NCBI GenBank assembly: GCA_031772625.1
Contig: CM062815.1
Span: 115,824,989-115,888,988 of the forward strand
Reading direction: 5' to 3'
From: Pinus tabuliformis
Lineage: Eukaryota > Streptophyta > Pinopsida > Pinales > Pinaceae
DNA: 64,000 nucleotides
This document shows positions 54,421-64,000 of this stretch, piece after piece. Position 1 is the first letter of the stretch. Each line of letters starts with the position of its first letter. Both the position numbers and the translations under genes were made by a program. Under the pieces are notes generated by a model. That model worked only from the letters and a program-made list of their open reading frames with translations, ran no database searches and was not told the origin of the DNA.

Positions 54421-55055
54421 TGTTGATTTTGCATAGATCTTCTAGCTGGTAATTACTTCAAATGCTTTCTTACGTTAATTTTTCTTATGTTCACATTCAT
54501 CATAAAGCAATTACATACAAGAACTCAACAGTAAAAACAATAAATAAAAGTAGGATCATAAAGAGACAGCCAATCAAGAGACACAAGAATTTTACCTTGG
54601 GAAAACCCACATGGGGGAAAAGTCCAACAACCTTTTTCTTAGAGAAATCATTAAGTTCAACAGAGATACATCTAATTCTGTCATGTCCCTTCCCAAATGA
54701 ATTTGTAACAGGTTTTTGTCTCTCCCCAATTTTGTACAAATTTTTGTTAAGTAAAGGACCTAAGCAATTTTGACTTGGGACTTAAGAGAAATGAAGGTTG
54801 GATTAATTTGCTAGTGGAAAGTGGGGGCCACCTACGTGGGAAAACGCATTGGGCAATTCGAATTGCCTTGGAGGGAAATCGTATCATCATTTGCTCACCT
54901 GCGTTTGGTCACGCTTGTCCTTAGAGACAAACCCAGGTGCACCATTCCATTCACTGTTGTATTTGTCCATGATGATTTAATAAAATGGCTAAGAAGTTCT
55001 CTATTTCCAACGTTTTCATGGGTGTATGGTGATTGCTTCTCTTTTCTGATTGTTG
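54421..55055 (-). mobile_element. Remnant minus-strand LTR, interrupted by a MITE
   Basis: TGTTGATTTTGCATAG follows a primer-site complement (54409-54420), marking an LTR read on the minus strand. The text GGGAAAACCCACATGGGGGAAAAG resembles the LTR at 57011-57847. The sequence resumes at 56233 beyond the hAT-like insertion. The distal LTR end is not identified. Confidence 0.45.
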
Positions 55056-55063
55056 GTTTGTCT

Positions 55064-56008
55064 CTATGTTGCAGGAAACGGGGGGGGGGCGTTTCCGACT
55101 GGAAAGTGGGACGAGATGCGGAAACGCGTTTGGTATGGCCAGGAAACGCGTTTCCGGCCGTACTGCCACATTTCCCGAAACAGAAACGCGTTTCCCGGCC
55201 GTACAACCTGCGTTTCCCAATTGAATTGTGTTTTTTTTTAATTTTTTTTTTTTTCAAATTTGTTTTTTAATTTTCTAGATGTGTGTCTAAAGTTATAAAA
55301 GTGAATTTTTGCCCTAGTGTTGATATGCAGTTCATGGTAATGTTAAATTCTTAAAGTAAAAGTGATATTCTCCTTTATTTTTCATTTTCATCCTTTTACT
55401 TGAATTTTTAACATTACCATGAAATGACTCAGGATGTTTGAGAGTGGTTTCGCCCTCATTGGATTTTATATGGAGAAAGTAGAATTTTAGATCTCACTCA
55501 AAATCCAGCAGACTTATTTGTTTTTCAGGATTTCAGGATTGGGGGGATTGCAATGTTTCCATTGGATTTTATCATGTACTAGGGTATGCAACTTGTATTT
55601 AATCAAGAGAACCAAGCCCTCTATGCAGGGGAAACTCCCAATAATCAAGATCATGTAGGGTACTAGGGTATGAAACGTGTATTTAATCAAGAGCACTAAG
55701 GTCGTTCGACTATGTAGGAGGAGACTCCCAATACAACAGTGGTCCTTCTAAAGAATGGGATGTGGATGCAGAAAATCCTGATTTGGATCTCTCTCTTGCA
55801 GCCTTATAGTCTTTATTGTACTTGCAGCCTCATATATTAATATAAATAAAGGCTGATTTTGAGATTTGGATATCTAATAAAGGTTGCTTTTGGAAATTTT
55901 GATATTTTTATTTTCATTATGTGATCATTCATGAGTAAATGTGATGTAAATTAAATATTAATGTTTAAGTGTAATAAATTATAATGTATCATTTATGTTT
56001 TATGATTG

Positions 56009-56060
<52 letters not shown>

Positions 56061-56066
56061 AATATT

Positions 56067-56117
<51 letters not shown>

Positions 56118-56224
56118 TATATATATATTAGCGTTTCCCCGTTTCCAAAATTTGGGGAGGTCGCATTTCGTATCGCTTCCCATTTCGGAAACTCATACCC
56201 GTTTCCCCGTTTCGTGCAACTTAG
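55064..56224. mobile_element. hAT-like MITE with GGAAACG subterminal repeats (1161 bp)
   Basis: Perfect 8-bp duplication GTTTGTCT flanks it (55056-55063 and 56225-56232). Inverted ends CTATGTTGCA and TGCAACTTAG. Subterminal blocks at both ends are filled with GGAAACG/CGTTTCC motifs (55074-55218 and 56132-56215). The core at about 55310-55510 is nearly the same as 18690-18905 in the GGGGACG element, including the hairpin (55331-55423). Long TA and GA runs (55993-56129) lie near the right end. No transposase. Confidence 0.85.
55331..55423. repeat. Conserved hairpin in MITE core, second copy
   Basis: Same 93-bp imperfect palindrome as 18713-18805, differing at only a few positions. Confidence 0.8.
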
Positions 56225-56232
56225 GTTTGTCT

Positions 56233-57010
56233 GCTTCCTTTGTTTATCACTGAATTTCCTAGTTAGGAACATTACAAATTCTTCAAGTCAAACTGACTAG
56301 CAACATAGCCCTAGTCACAACTGGTCAAACTATCCTTAATAGCCTCAGCAATTTAGTCTTCTTGTACCTCAAAAATTTCGGCCTTCTTTAGATTTCGTCC
56401 TTACATTTAACATCAAAATTCGTCCTTGTATTTTCCTTAGATAATGCCTCAGAACTTCATCTTCTTGTGATCTTAAATAAGCCTCAAATGATCTGAAAAT
56501 GGATGCCAAAATTTGAGAGAATGAACACCAATATATAGATGTTAAAAGGGCCAAATGGGTGTGTCCCTTCAAGTTGGGCTTACTTGACACTGGGAGGGTT
56601 GACTTGATCATTTTGGATCCAAAATTCAAATTTCAAAAATTATGAATTCTTTCTTTTGAAGCCGACATGAAGAACATGTCTTATATAACTCAAGGGCCAA
56701 AATATTAATTATGAAGACCAACCATAGCTACAAAATTCAACACTTATAGAGTTCCTCTAACACCTATTATACCCTATGAACAAATTACCACATGCCTTGT
56801 GATCTCCTTTAGCCATTATGAATCACCATACATAGACACTACGTAGCCAACTATAAAATGACTACTTACAAGTTACAGGGTACTCATCCCTCATATCATA
56901 ATCGCAACCAATAAAATGATTCATATGCACTAAATGAATCATATTTACATGAACACTAGGTGAAAATATATAAACATTATGTCAATATCTCATACCTCAT
57001 ATGACTAGGT
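56233..57010. other. Spacer, continuation of LTR remnant, no gene
   Basis: No coding sequence recognised. It continues the sequence left of the MITE. A minus-strand TATATATTGG box near 56530 fits the LTR remnant starting at 54421. Confidence 0.35.
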
Positions 57011-57847
57011 TGTTAGAATTCGAGTGAAAATATGAATTATTTTAACATGATAATTACTTGTGAGCATTATTTTGATTCTTCTTATTAGTTTGTTTGTTAA
57101 TCTTCTTCATCAAGCAATTATTAACAGATATAAGACATTATAGATCTTTGAACACAAGGAACAAGAGACACAAGAAATTAAGCTCCAAACCAAGGCAAAA
57201 CCCCCACCATGGGGGAAAACCCATCAATCCTTTCGTTATAGAATCCAGATAAATCCAAGTCAAATACATTTGTTTCAGTAACTAGCTTCTTGCATTACCA
57301 AGTTAGGCCTCCACTAAACAACATTTGCCTTCATAATTATGTCCATAGGTCTGTCCATTAAATCCTTCATAGATTACCACATGAGCTTACATACTATCAC
57401 CAAAGATGCACCACAAAAAGGCCCGAAGTTAATCACAAGTCCACACCACCGTGAGTCTGAATATCTTCACAGAGAACCCGAAATCTTCCAGGTGAGGGTT
57501 ATCCGAGTTTCATAGAGAAGCACAGAGGAAAGCACCTGAAATCCTTCTTTCCATAGATATTTGTACTTGCTACAGAAGATCCACGAACTGTTCACCAAAT
57601 GAGGGTGCACGCTTGCCAATATATAGTAGTTTTCATGTCCAAAAAGGAATGCATCCTGTGGTTGAGTTGACCTGTCTCCTAGGAGGGCTGACTTGGCAAG
57701 TTGGAAGACAAAATATCAATTATAAAATCATTTTTTTCTTTTCATTCATGTGTCCAAACAGAACATATAAAAAATCAATTTCTTTTTACAAAATAAATGT
57801 CTTCTTCAATCAATTATGAAGACCGAAACTAGTTACAATTTCCAACA
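57011..57847 (-). repeat. Family H 3' LTR (837 bp), minus-strand element
   Basis: TGTTAGAATTCGAG...AATTTCCAACA, followed by CTCCCTCTTAACTAGGGAG (57848-57866), the complement of a polypurine tract with hairpin. This makes it the 3' LTR of an element extending to the right. A minus-strand TATATATTGG box is at about 57618. The other LTR is not in view. Confidence 0.75.
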
Positions 57848-58332
57848 CTCCCTCTTAACTAGGGAGGTATTCATAATTATTCACACTGATATTCTCATCT
57901 ATAAGCAAGGATTCAAATTGACAAGCATCAATGATTATAGCATCATCATAGCCAGCATTGTCACACTACCAAGGCCTTGACAAGTACACTCAACCTCTCC
58001 ACAAGATCAAAGCACAATGTTGGGAGGCATTCCATGGGACACCATACCACCTCCACGAGGTACATACTCCACTAAGGATTCTTGGAGTATGTCCTCCACC
58101 GAAGCATTTTCCTCAAGGAAATGTCTATACACCGGACCACTCTTTATTCAAGTCCATGTACTTGACTTAGGATCTCCATCCTAATCCATCACAGTACATG
58201 ACTCAAGAATGTTTGCCCAAGATGCTTTTACAATCCACAATTCTCCTTATCGATGTCCATGTACTTAACTTGGGATATTAATCCTAATCCATCACAGTAC
58301 CTTAAGAAACCAGACATGATCCTCAAGGGACA
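57848..58332 (-). mobile_element. Interior stub of family H element
   Basis: 485 bp next to the family H LTR with no gag or pol motif. A repeated phrase TCCATGTACTTGACTT...CCTAATCCATCACAGTAC occurs twice (about 58151-58198 and 58257-58305). It is cut at 58333 by the Gypsy-type LTR. Confidence 0.5.
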
Positions 58333-59618
58333 TGTAATGTTCCAAACTTAAATAAATAGTGATATGCAAAGCAAAAAAGATTTACAACACAAAAATTTTA
58401 AACAATGAGCAAATGCTCATAAAAACTCTGGAATTAAGAACCTGCTAAGCCATTTTATTAATCAAAGGAGCAAGTACAATAGTACAGAGGAATGCACCTA
58501 GGCTTGCCTCAATGGCAAGCATGACAGAACCCAGGTGATAATACAATGATCTCAAATGTTGGAAAAGACTGCTCCTCAATGCTCTGCGCTGCCCAAAAAA
58601 CTTCATTGTTGCCTAGAAAGGGACTACAAGAAACTCCTCCTCCGGTGCTCAGAAAATGATGAAACGTCAGCCAGAAACTCCTTAGCAAAAACCCAGAAAT
58701 GGTTTGGCCCCATTTGGATTTCCCAAAGTCGACCCCATTTGGCTTAGACTTCTGAAATTCAACCCCCTTGAAGCCCAACCTCAGCTGCAACTGCAAAACT
58801 TAGCCTGCCGGAAATTGCTTGTAAATCCTCCCGGAAATGCCCCCAAAGTGTTGGGCTGGCCCTTGCTATCCAATCCCTGACTTCCCAAGTGAGATCTTGG
58901 CCTAAGACACCTACTCATAAGCTCCACGAAAAACTGTTGAGTGGCCTCTGCGCTGTCCCCTAGCCCAGCAATTCAAATTGTTGGAATACTAGCTTTGTTC
59001 GCTGTAAAACTCAGCAAGAATGTTAGTCTATTGGTGCTATCTCAGCTCTCTAACTCTCCAGCAAACAATCTGATCTCTATTGGCCTCTATCTCCCTATGT
59101 GTATTCTCTGGTTGCCCAGAAATACGCACTCCCTGCTCTGCGCTAGTGGGTGGTGCTATGTCACTACCCCGAAACTCCTGAAATCCTTGTAGAACTCCCT
59201 CTCTAGGGTAGGCACGAATGGTCCCCCGAAGTAGAGGTTGAATCTCCCACTTGAGAAATTTGTGGCTAAACAACCGATTGACTCAGCTAAACAGCAAAGT
59301 GAACAGACAAGTGATTTTGTTTGCAAGATCTATGAATGAATCCCAAAACGAGAGTTGCTCCCTCCTTATAACTCCTTGGGCCTCCCTTGCCTCATGTGGG
59401 CCCCTCCATCCACCTATTCAACTTTCCCTCCAAGCTATTCGAATGGGCCAATTCAAATACCCATGTGGGTGGCCCTTGCATTCCACTAGCAACCAAATTA
59501 AGTCGAATTACCTCCTAAGTCCCTACGTCGAAAATGATGGGTTCTCTTCCTTAGCCAAAATTGTTCAAAATTGTATAGCAACACCCTGTTACAAATGTGT
59601 TTGAGAAGGGACATGACA
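58333..59618 (-). repeat. Gypsy family F 3' LTR (1286 bp)
   Basis: TGTAATGTTCCAAAC...GGGACATGACA on the plus strand; read on the minus strand it begins TGTCATGTCCC. The flanking tract GGGAGGGGAGGAT (minus, 59631-59619) is the polypurine tract. A minus-strand TTATAAGGAGG box is at about 59362-59372. Homologous to 6428-8258. Confidence 0.8.
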
Positions 59619-60497
59619 ATCCTCCCCTCCCAAATGTTGCTTGCCCTCAAGCAACCTCAAAGTTGGGTGCTCCAATATGTGATCACCCTCCCAAGTGGCA
59701 TCCTCATCCGGCAAGTTCTTCCAACGCTCCAAAAATCGTTTGCCCTCAAGCAATGCTTGAACGAGCATTCTCTCTAACTGTTGCTCCCCACTGTCACTGC
59801 AACATGTGCCAGGGTCCCAGATGTCCCACTGAATCATCCCTAACCTCCGCACTATCCTGATATGAAAGAATACTTCAATACCAGGATCCCATGCCATCCT
59901 ATCCAACATGAAACTCCCCTCGCTCCACTCACTATCCTGCCCGGTGCAAGTACCAGAAGTCCCTTGCTCCATCAATGACTCACTAAAGACCAATGGAAGA
60001 TCTGTATGATCTCCCCCTGCAATAGCTAGCGCATCCCTAAAGATTATTGAGTTGTGAAGAGTTGCGACGCCCCAATTCCCTGCTAGTCCTAGAGTGGTGC
60101 CACCATGCTGACGTTGCGCTACTCTGACTATGTCATACTCCCCATCATGCACAGACAGTATCCTCCTCTCCTGGAACTCGATGGTGGAATACTGAAAGAG
60201 GCGAGACACATCCTGCCTAGGCATCTCCATGGCACCAAGGCCTACCCATCCAAATCTAACTCTGAACCTGTGCAGCAATAGAGAATGTCTGCCTCCCCAT
60301 ATGATGAAACCCTTTGTGAACCCCCATGTGTCATCCCAAGAGCAAACTATATCACTCTCTGCCACGACTCCGCTCATCACGAGTGATCTATTGATCAACT
60401 GAATCCCTGCATCCCATAGGCAAACCTGCTGCGGCATAGCCCTGACAACCGATGGAATCCCTTTGGCCCTCATCTCTAGTCCCTGCATGCCACCCAT
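59589..60497 (-). CDS. Open frame ending in a Gypsy chromodomain-like tail
   Basis: A 302-codon minus-strand frame. The last 44 residues begin WKNLPDEDATWE (W at 59723), the signature of the chromodomain-type C-terminus of plant Ty3/Gypsy pol, which helps target integration to chromatin. The tail runs through the polypurine tract and 30 bases into the LTR before stopping. The first 240 or so residues match nothing I recognise: no integrase DDE, no RT. The element is therefore a derivative with most of pol replaced. Whether the full frame is translated is unknown. Confidence 0.5.
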   Translation of the reverse strand: MGGMQGLEMRAKGIPSVVRAMPQQVCLWDAGIQLINRSLVMSGVVAESDIVCSWDDTWGFTKGFIIWGGRHSLLLHRFRVRFGWVGLGAMEMPRQDVSRLFQYSTIEFQERRILSVHDGEYDIVRVAQRQHGGTTLGLAGNWGVATLHNSIIFRDALAIAGGDHTDLPLVFSESLMEQGTSGTCTGQDSEWSEGSFMLDRMAWDPGIEVFFHIRIVRRLGMIQWDIWDPGTCCSDSGEQQLERMLVQALLEGKRFLERWKNLPDEDATWEGDHILEHPTLRLLEGKQHLGGEDCHVPSQTHL

Positions 60498-62308
60498 ATA
60501 TAGGCTCCATACATCATGAACTAATTTGAGGGATGCTAAATTGTTCGGTGTCTGCCACTATGTAGTACTGATGACCACTGGAAACCACGTTTGCCAAATA
60601 GCTACCCCCTGAATGCAACCAATAGATGGGTATCTGATACACACAATTGACTCGGTGTATGTGGATCCATCCTGCTCCTACAAACCATCTCCACTAGTTT
60701 GGCTACCCACCTCGTGGAGAATGTGTCGATACAATGTCGAGAACCCAGATACATACTGGACAACTATCTTAGTCATACACAGTATCCTCTGCTCATGCAT
60801 GGTCCAGACATGCACTGTGGAAAGAGAGAAACATGTCTCCCCTCTGACCGACTCCCCAGGCATAAGATCAGTGATGAATGATATGCCATCCTTGTCGATG
60901 ATCACCTCATCCCTCGACTTGTGACTGTCAACTCGCGCACCAACTCGATGCCCCCACGGAGAAGTCTCCCCTCTATCGCACCAAGTGTCATCCAAATATC
61001 TTGGGTGAGCTCCCAGTCCCCTGTTGCTCGTGCCCAGAATGTCAAAGGACAACAACCAAATCGCCCATTCCTATAAGTGAAGTAGAAGAGGGTCAGGAGT
61101 GTGAGTCCCTACGGATACCATCAAGTATCGCTCATCTATGTCCCCATCGATCCTCGGTGAACTACACCCAAAGGTATGCCAGATATCTCCGTCCATGGGT
61201 GTCCCTCAAGGCAACACTCCAAGACCTCGTTGTGCAACACCATAAGCCTTTGCATACCACCGATCATCCCAGTACTCCTGGACATGCCACTGTACACCGC
61301 AACCTACCCCCATACACTGTTGGATACCCTCGACTACAGTTATGCCATCCTGTACCGTCCTGTTTCCTATCTGTGTCACTGCACCTGTCACTCCCCGCAT
61401 GTACTCACTGTGATGTGAGGCACTCCCACTCCATAACGCAGTCCAACACACTACAACACACAACCATGCATCTCCTTGCCCACCTATAGACCACTGCTCA
61501 ACGCTAGATGCTCGCACACATCCTTGGATATGATGGCCTAGAGCTATGTCTCTACGTGTCAGGCCACACCCAATCAGTATCGTCACCTCCACCATCGCAT
61601 TATTATCCCTGCCGATGAATGGATCTTCCCTCCAAGTCCCCCCTTGAGGGATCCGAGCAGTGACTCTCCCTGTGTTAGCAATGATGCCAACACTACTCTG
61701 CTCCTCTATGTCCTGCACAAAAGTGAAGAGCCCCCAGCTCCATGCAAGGCACCGTCTAGTGACCTGCCAATACCACCTCCTCCAACAAACTCTTTCCAGA
61801 GTATGTTGATCACCCGTGATCCCGTGTACAAATGCCATACCAAGAAAACCAAAAGAGTTTGTCCATAAAATGGTCGGCCACTAGTGCTGACCGAGACTCC
61901 CCTAGCGAATGTGCATGCTCAATTGCTAGGTCAACTGCACCATCCCAGTTGTAGTCAACCGACATACATGGGAAATGATAGGTAGTCCCTCCCAGATCCC
62001 AATGCCAGTCGGGGCTTCCAGCATCCCCAGTGCCTGGAAACTCCTATTGAGCTCCACCTGGGTCCACTACCATCTCCATAGTCCACTCCACCGGGTACCA
62101 ACTCAGAATCTCTCGCCACCCAACCCCAAGAGAGGGATCGAATGCACGAACTCCCGCACATAGAACAACCCCAGCATGCGGGTGTTGCACCCTGTGCAAC
62201 TCAAGTCATCTCATCTCGCTATCCTGGTCAATACATACAATCTGACTAGGTAGCTCTATCTCCCTCTGTCCAATGGGCCAAGGTAACCTAACAGTGTTGA
62301 CCAGGATA
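60498..62308 (-). mobile_element. GC-rich filler of the Gypsy family F derivative
   Basis: Continues the interior of the minus-strand Gypsy derivative. Long minus frames (61055-60678 and 61838-61206) are open but unrecognised. Similar phrases recur at roughly 620-660 bp: CAGTATCCTC near 60157 and 60780, and GTGTCATCC near 60330 and 60986. This suggests diverged tandem modules. The 5' LTR is missing; the sequence switches abruptly to Copia pol near 62300. Confidence 0.4.
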
Positions 62309-62314
62309 CGATCC

Positions 62315-64000
62315 ATGTTTTTCTTCAAAAATGTAAAGACAATGTTTTGGGCTGATGCTGTTCTATGTGCTGCATATATAAAGAATAGATGTCCATCTAG
62401 TGCTATAAGAAACAAGACTCCTTATGAATTGTGGTATGGACATGTTCCTTCGGTAAAACATCTCAGGATATTTGGTTCCACCTGTTATGCTTTAATACCA
62501 AAGGTACATAGAAACAAACTTGGTGCTAGAAGTCGTAAGTGTATCTTCCTGGGGTATTCAAACACATCTAAAGCATACCGCCTTTATGATGAAGTAAATA
62601 AAAAGTTTGTTTTATCTAGAGATGTCATTTTTCTTGAATCATCCAAATCTGACAGTGTTGTTGAGCGGCAACTTGATCGCTTGGATAGATTCACAAAACC
62701 GAAATCATTCCAAGAGTTTGATAATCAGATTCCACATCTTGAAGGGGGGATTCCTATACTAGATCAACATGTGGAATCTCCTTCTGAAGAACAATCTCCC
62801 CTGCATGACACTCCAACAACGGATGATGCTTTAAGTGATGTAATTGATAGAATTGGGAGACTCAATCTTGATTCAAACCCAACTCAATCAACAGAACAGC
62901 CTGGACCATCTCAGAAAGGTCCCCCAAAGTGGCTGACAAAGACACTTGAAAGTGTTCATCCTGATGAAATTGGAAAAACAGGAACCAGAAATACAAACCG
63001 ACAAGATGGAGGTGATGTAGATAACTCTAATTCACCTGTTGATATGGATGTTACTTATGATTGTGAATTGAATTTGTCTACAGATTTTGAACCAACTTCC
63101 TTCAAAGAAGCTGCTTCTCATGATGAATGGAAAGAAGCGATGCAAAAGGAGTATGATGCCCTCATAAAGAATGGCACTTGGAAGCTGGTTGATCCTCCAT
63201 TTGGAACCAAACCAATTGGCTGCAAGTGGGTCTACAAGAACAAGTACAAAGCTGATGGCTCACTTGACAAGCACAAAGCTAGGCTTGTGGCAAAAGGTTT
63301 TGCACAGAAGGAAGGGGTCGATTATGAGGAAACTTTTGCTCCCACAGCAAAATGGGCCACCATCCGGACACTCTTTGCACTAGCTGCTCAGAACGGTTGG
63401 AAAGTCCATCAAATGGATGTAAAAACTGCATTCTTGAATGGAGATCTAAAAGAGAATGTTTTTATGTCCCAACCTGAAGGATTTGCTGTGAAAGGACATG
63501 AACACAAAGTATGCAAACTTGTGAAGTCTTTGTATGCCCTCAAACAAGCACCACGAGCCTGGTATGAAAAACTAATTGAGCATCTTCTGAAACTCAACTT
63601 CAAACATTTTGATCTTGATGATGCAACTTTATTTGTCAAGAAAGTTGGCAAAACAGTTGTATATCTTGTGGTATATGTAGATGATCTTTTAATGACAGGG
63701 AACAATGAAAGCTATATTGCATCCATAAAGAAAGAATTAGGAAAAATTTTTGAAATGACTGATTTGGGCCATGTTCATTACTATCTTGGCATTGAAGTAA
63801 CCCAACATCCAAAGTCCATATTTCTTTCTCAAAAGAAATACATTGGAGATTTGTTATACAGATTTGGCATGACAGAGTGCAATCCCCTTTCTACTCCAAT
63901 GGAACAAAACTTGAAGCTCACATCTACTGAAGGAAAGGAATTTGAGGATGCAACAAGGTATAGACAGCTTATAGGAAGTCTCATCTACCTCACTACTACC
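62315..64000 (+). CDS. pol: Copia family I pol (integrase end, RT, start of RNase H), uninterrupted to window edge
   Basis: 562 codons without a stop from the ATG at 62315 to the last base. It begins in the integrase C-terminal part (FWADAVLCAAYIKNRCPS, then ELWYGHVPSVKHLRIFG and CIFLGYSNTSKAYRLYD). A variable acidic linker follows. Reverse transcriptase starts at about 63120 (EWKEAMQKEYDALIKNGTW), with [22 protein letters not shown] and YVDD (63674-63685). The frame reaches the start of the RNase H region (RYRQLIGSLIYL) at the edge. The lineage differs from families A-C. The 5' part (gag, protease, DDE core) is missing; the Met at 62315 is internal to integrase. It is not known to be functional, but no break is seen. 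Confidence 0.88.
   Translation, partial: MFFFKNVKTMFWADAVLCAAYIKNRCPSSAIRNKTPYELWYGHVPSVKHLRIFGSTCYALIPKVHRNKLGARSRKCIFLGYSNTSKAYRLYDEVNKKFVLSRDVIFLESSKSDSVVERQLDRLDRFTKPKSFQEFDNQIPHLEGGIPILDQHVESPSEEQSPLHDTPTTDDALSDVIDRIGRLNLDSNPTQSTEQPGPSQKGPPKWLTKTLESVHPDEIGKTGTRNTNRQDGGDVDNSNSPVDMDVTYDCELNLSTDFEPTSFKEAASHDEWKEAMQKEYDALIKNGTWKLVDPPFGTKPIGCKWVYKNKYKADGSLDKHKARLVAKGFAQKEGVDYEETFAPTAKWATIRTLFALAAQNGWKVHQMDVKTAFLNGDLKENVFMSQPEGFAVKGHEHKVCKLVKSLYALKQAPRAWYEKLIEHLLKLNFKHFDLDDATLFVKKVGKTVVYLVVYVDDLLMTGNNESYIASIKKELGKIFEMTDLGHVHYYLGIEVTQHPKSIFLSQKKYIGDLLYRFGMTECNPLSTPMEQNLKLTSTEGKEFEDATRYRQLIGSLIYLTTT

Noticed and set aside
54895..55257. 120-codon basic frame
   Set aside because: Spans the MSDS-to-MITE junction and the GGAAACG repeats; crosses a perfect 8-bp TSD, so it is not an ancestral gene.
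55993..56129. Long TA/GA repeats as a possible replication or matrix element
   Set aside because: Simple microsatellite expansion inside a MITE; nothing else supports a function.

Overview
This window is nuclear DNA from a land plant with a large, transposon-rich genome. A gymnosperm is my best guess. The evidence is intron-split coding sequence for a chaperonin subunit, dense nested LTR retrotransposons with the plant initiator-tRNA primer site (TGGTATCAGAGC), hAT-like MITEs with 8-bp target duplications, and one host intron of about 6 kb that contains a retroelement. There is nothing bacterial, organellar or viral. The species is inferred, not shown.

Layout. 1-5877: a 5'-truncated Copia element (family A), its left break abutting a hAT-like terminus. 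6016-13424: a remnant minus-strand LTR interrupted by a Gypsy-type LTR (family F, with a duplicated promoter block), itself interrupted by a complete element with 2.2-2.3 kb LTRs and only 646 bp inside (family D, TSD ATGTC). 14460-18348: short LTRs (family E, about 280 bp) alternating with two decayed copies of a zinc-ribbon/coiled-coil gene. 18423-20361: two hAT-like elements. 21072-28850: a family-A solo LTR (TSD GTCTT) split by a complete family-A Copia element (21971-28659, TSD ATAAA). 29953-36967: a family-C solo LTR (TSD AATTA) split by a complete but gag-less Copia element (family B, 30869-36828, TSD ATAAT). 38900-45450: three minus-strand exons of CCT6 (chaperonin TCP-1 zeta); the intron between the second and third holds a broken family-A element. 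45740-52478: a complete minus-strand family-C Copia element (TSD AATTA) with dead catalytic sites. 55064-56224: another hAT-like MITE. 57011-57847: an LTR of a further minus-strand element (family H). 58333-62308: a Gypsy-F LTR followed by the chromodomain tail of pol and a GC-rich, open-frame filler. 62315-64000: an uninterrupted Copia pol frame (family I) running off the window.

How it works together. The only recognised host gene function is CCT6. The rest is retroelement sequence in several nested layers. Family A (about 1% LTR divergence) and family B (about 0.5%, counted by eye) are the youngest. Several elements are non-autonomous and must have moved using proteins supplied in trans. 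The most unusual signals are: (1) a short-LTR unit carrying a host-like zinc-ribbon/coiled-coil gene; (2) the recently moved, gag-less family B; (3) the giant-LTR, tiny-interior family D; (4) a hairpin at the polypurine tract shared by five LTR families; (5) a hAT-like MITE group whose ends share a short terminus but carry a different subterminal motif in each copy.
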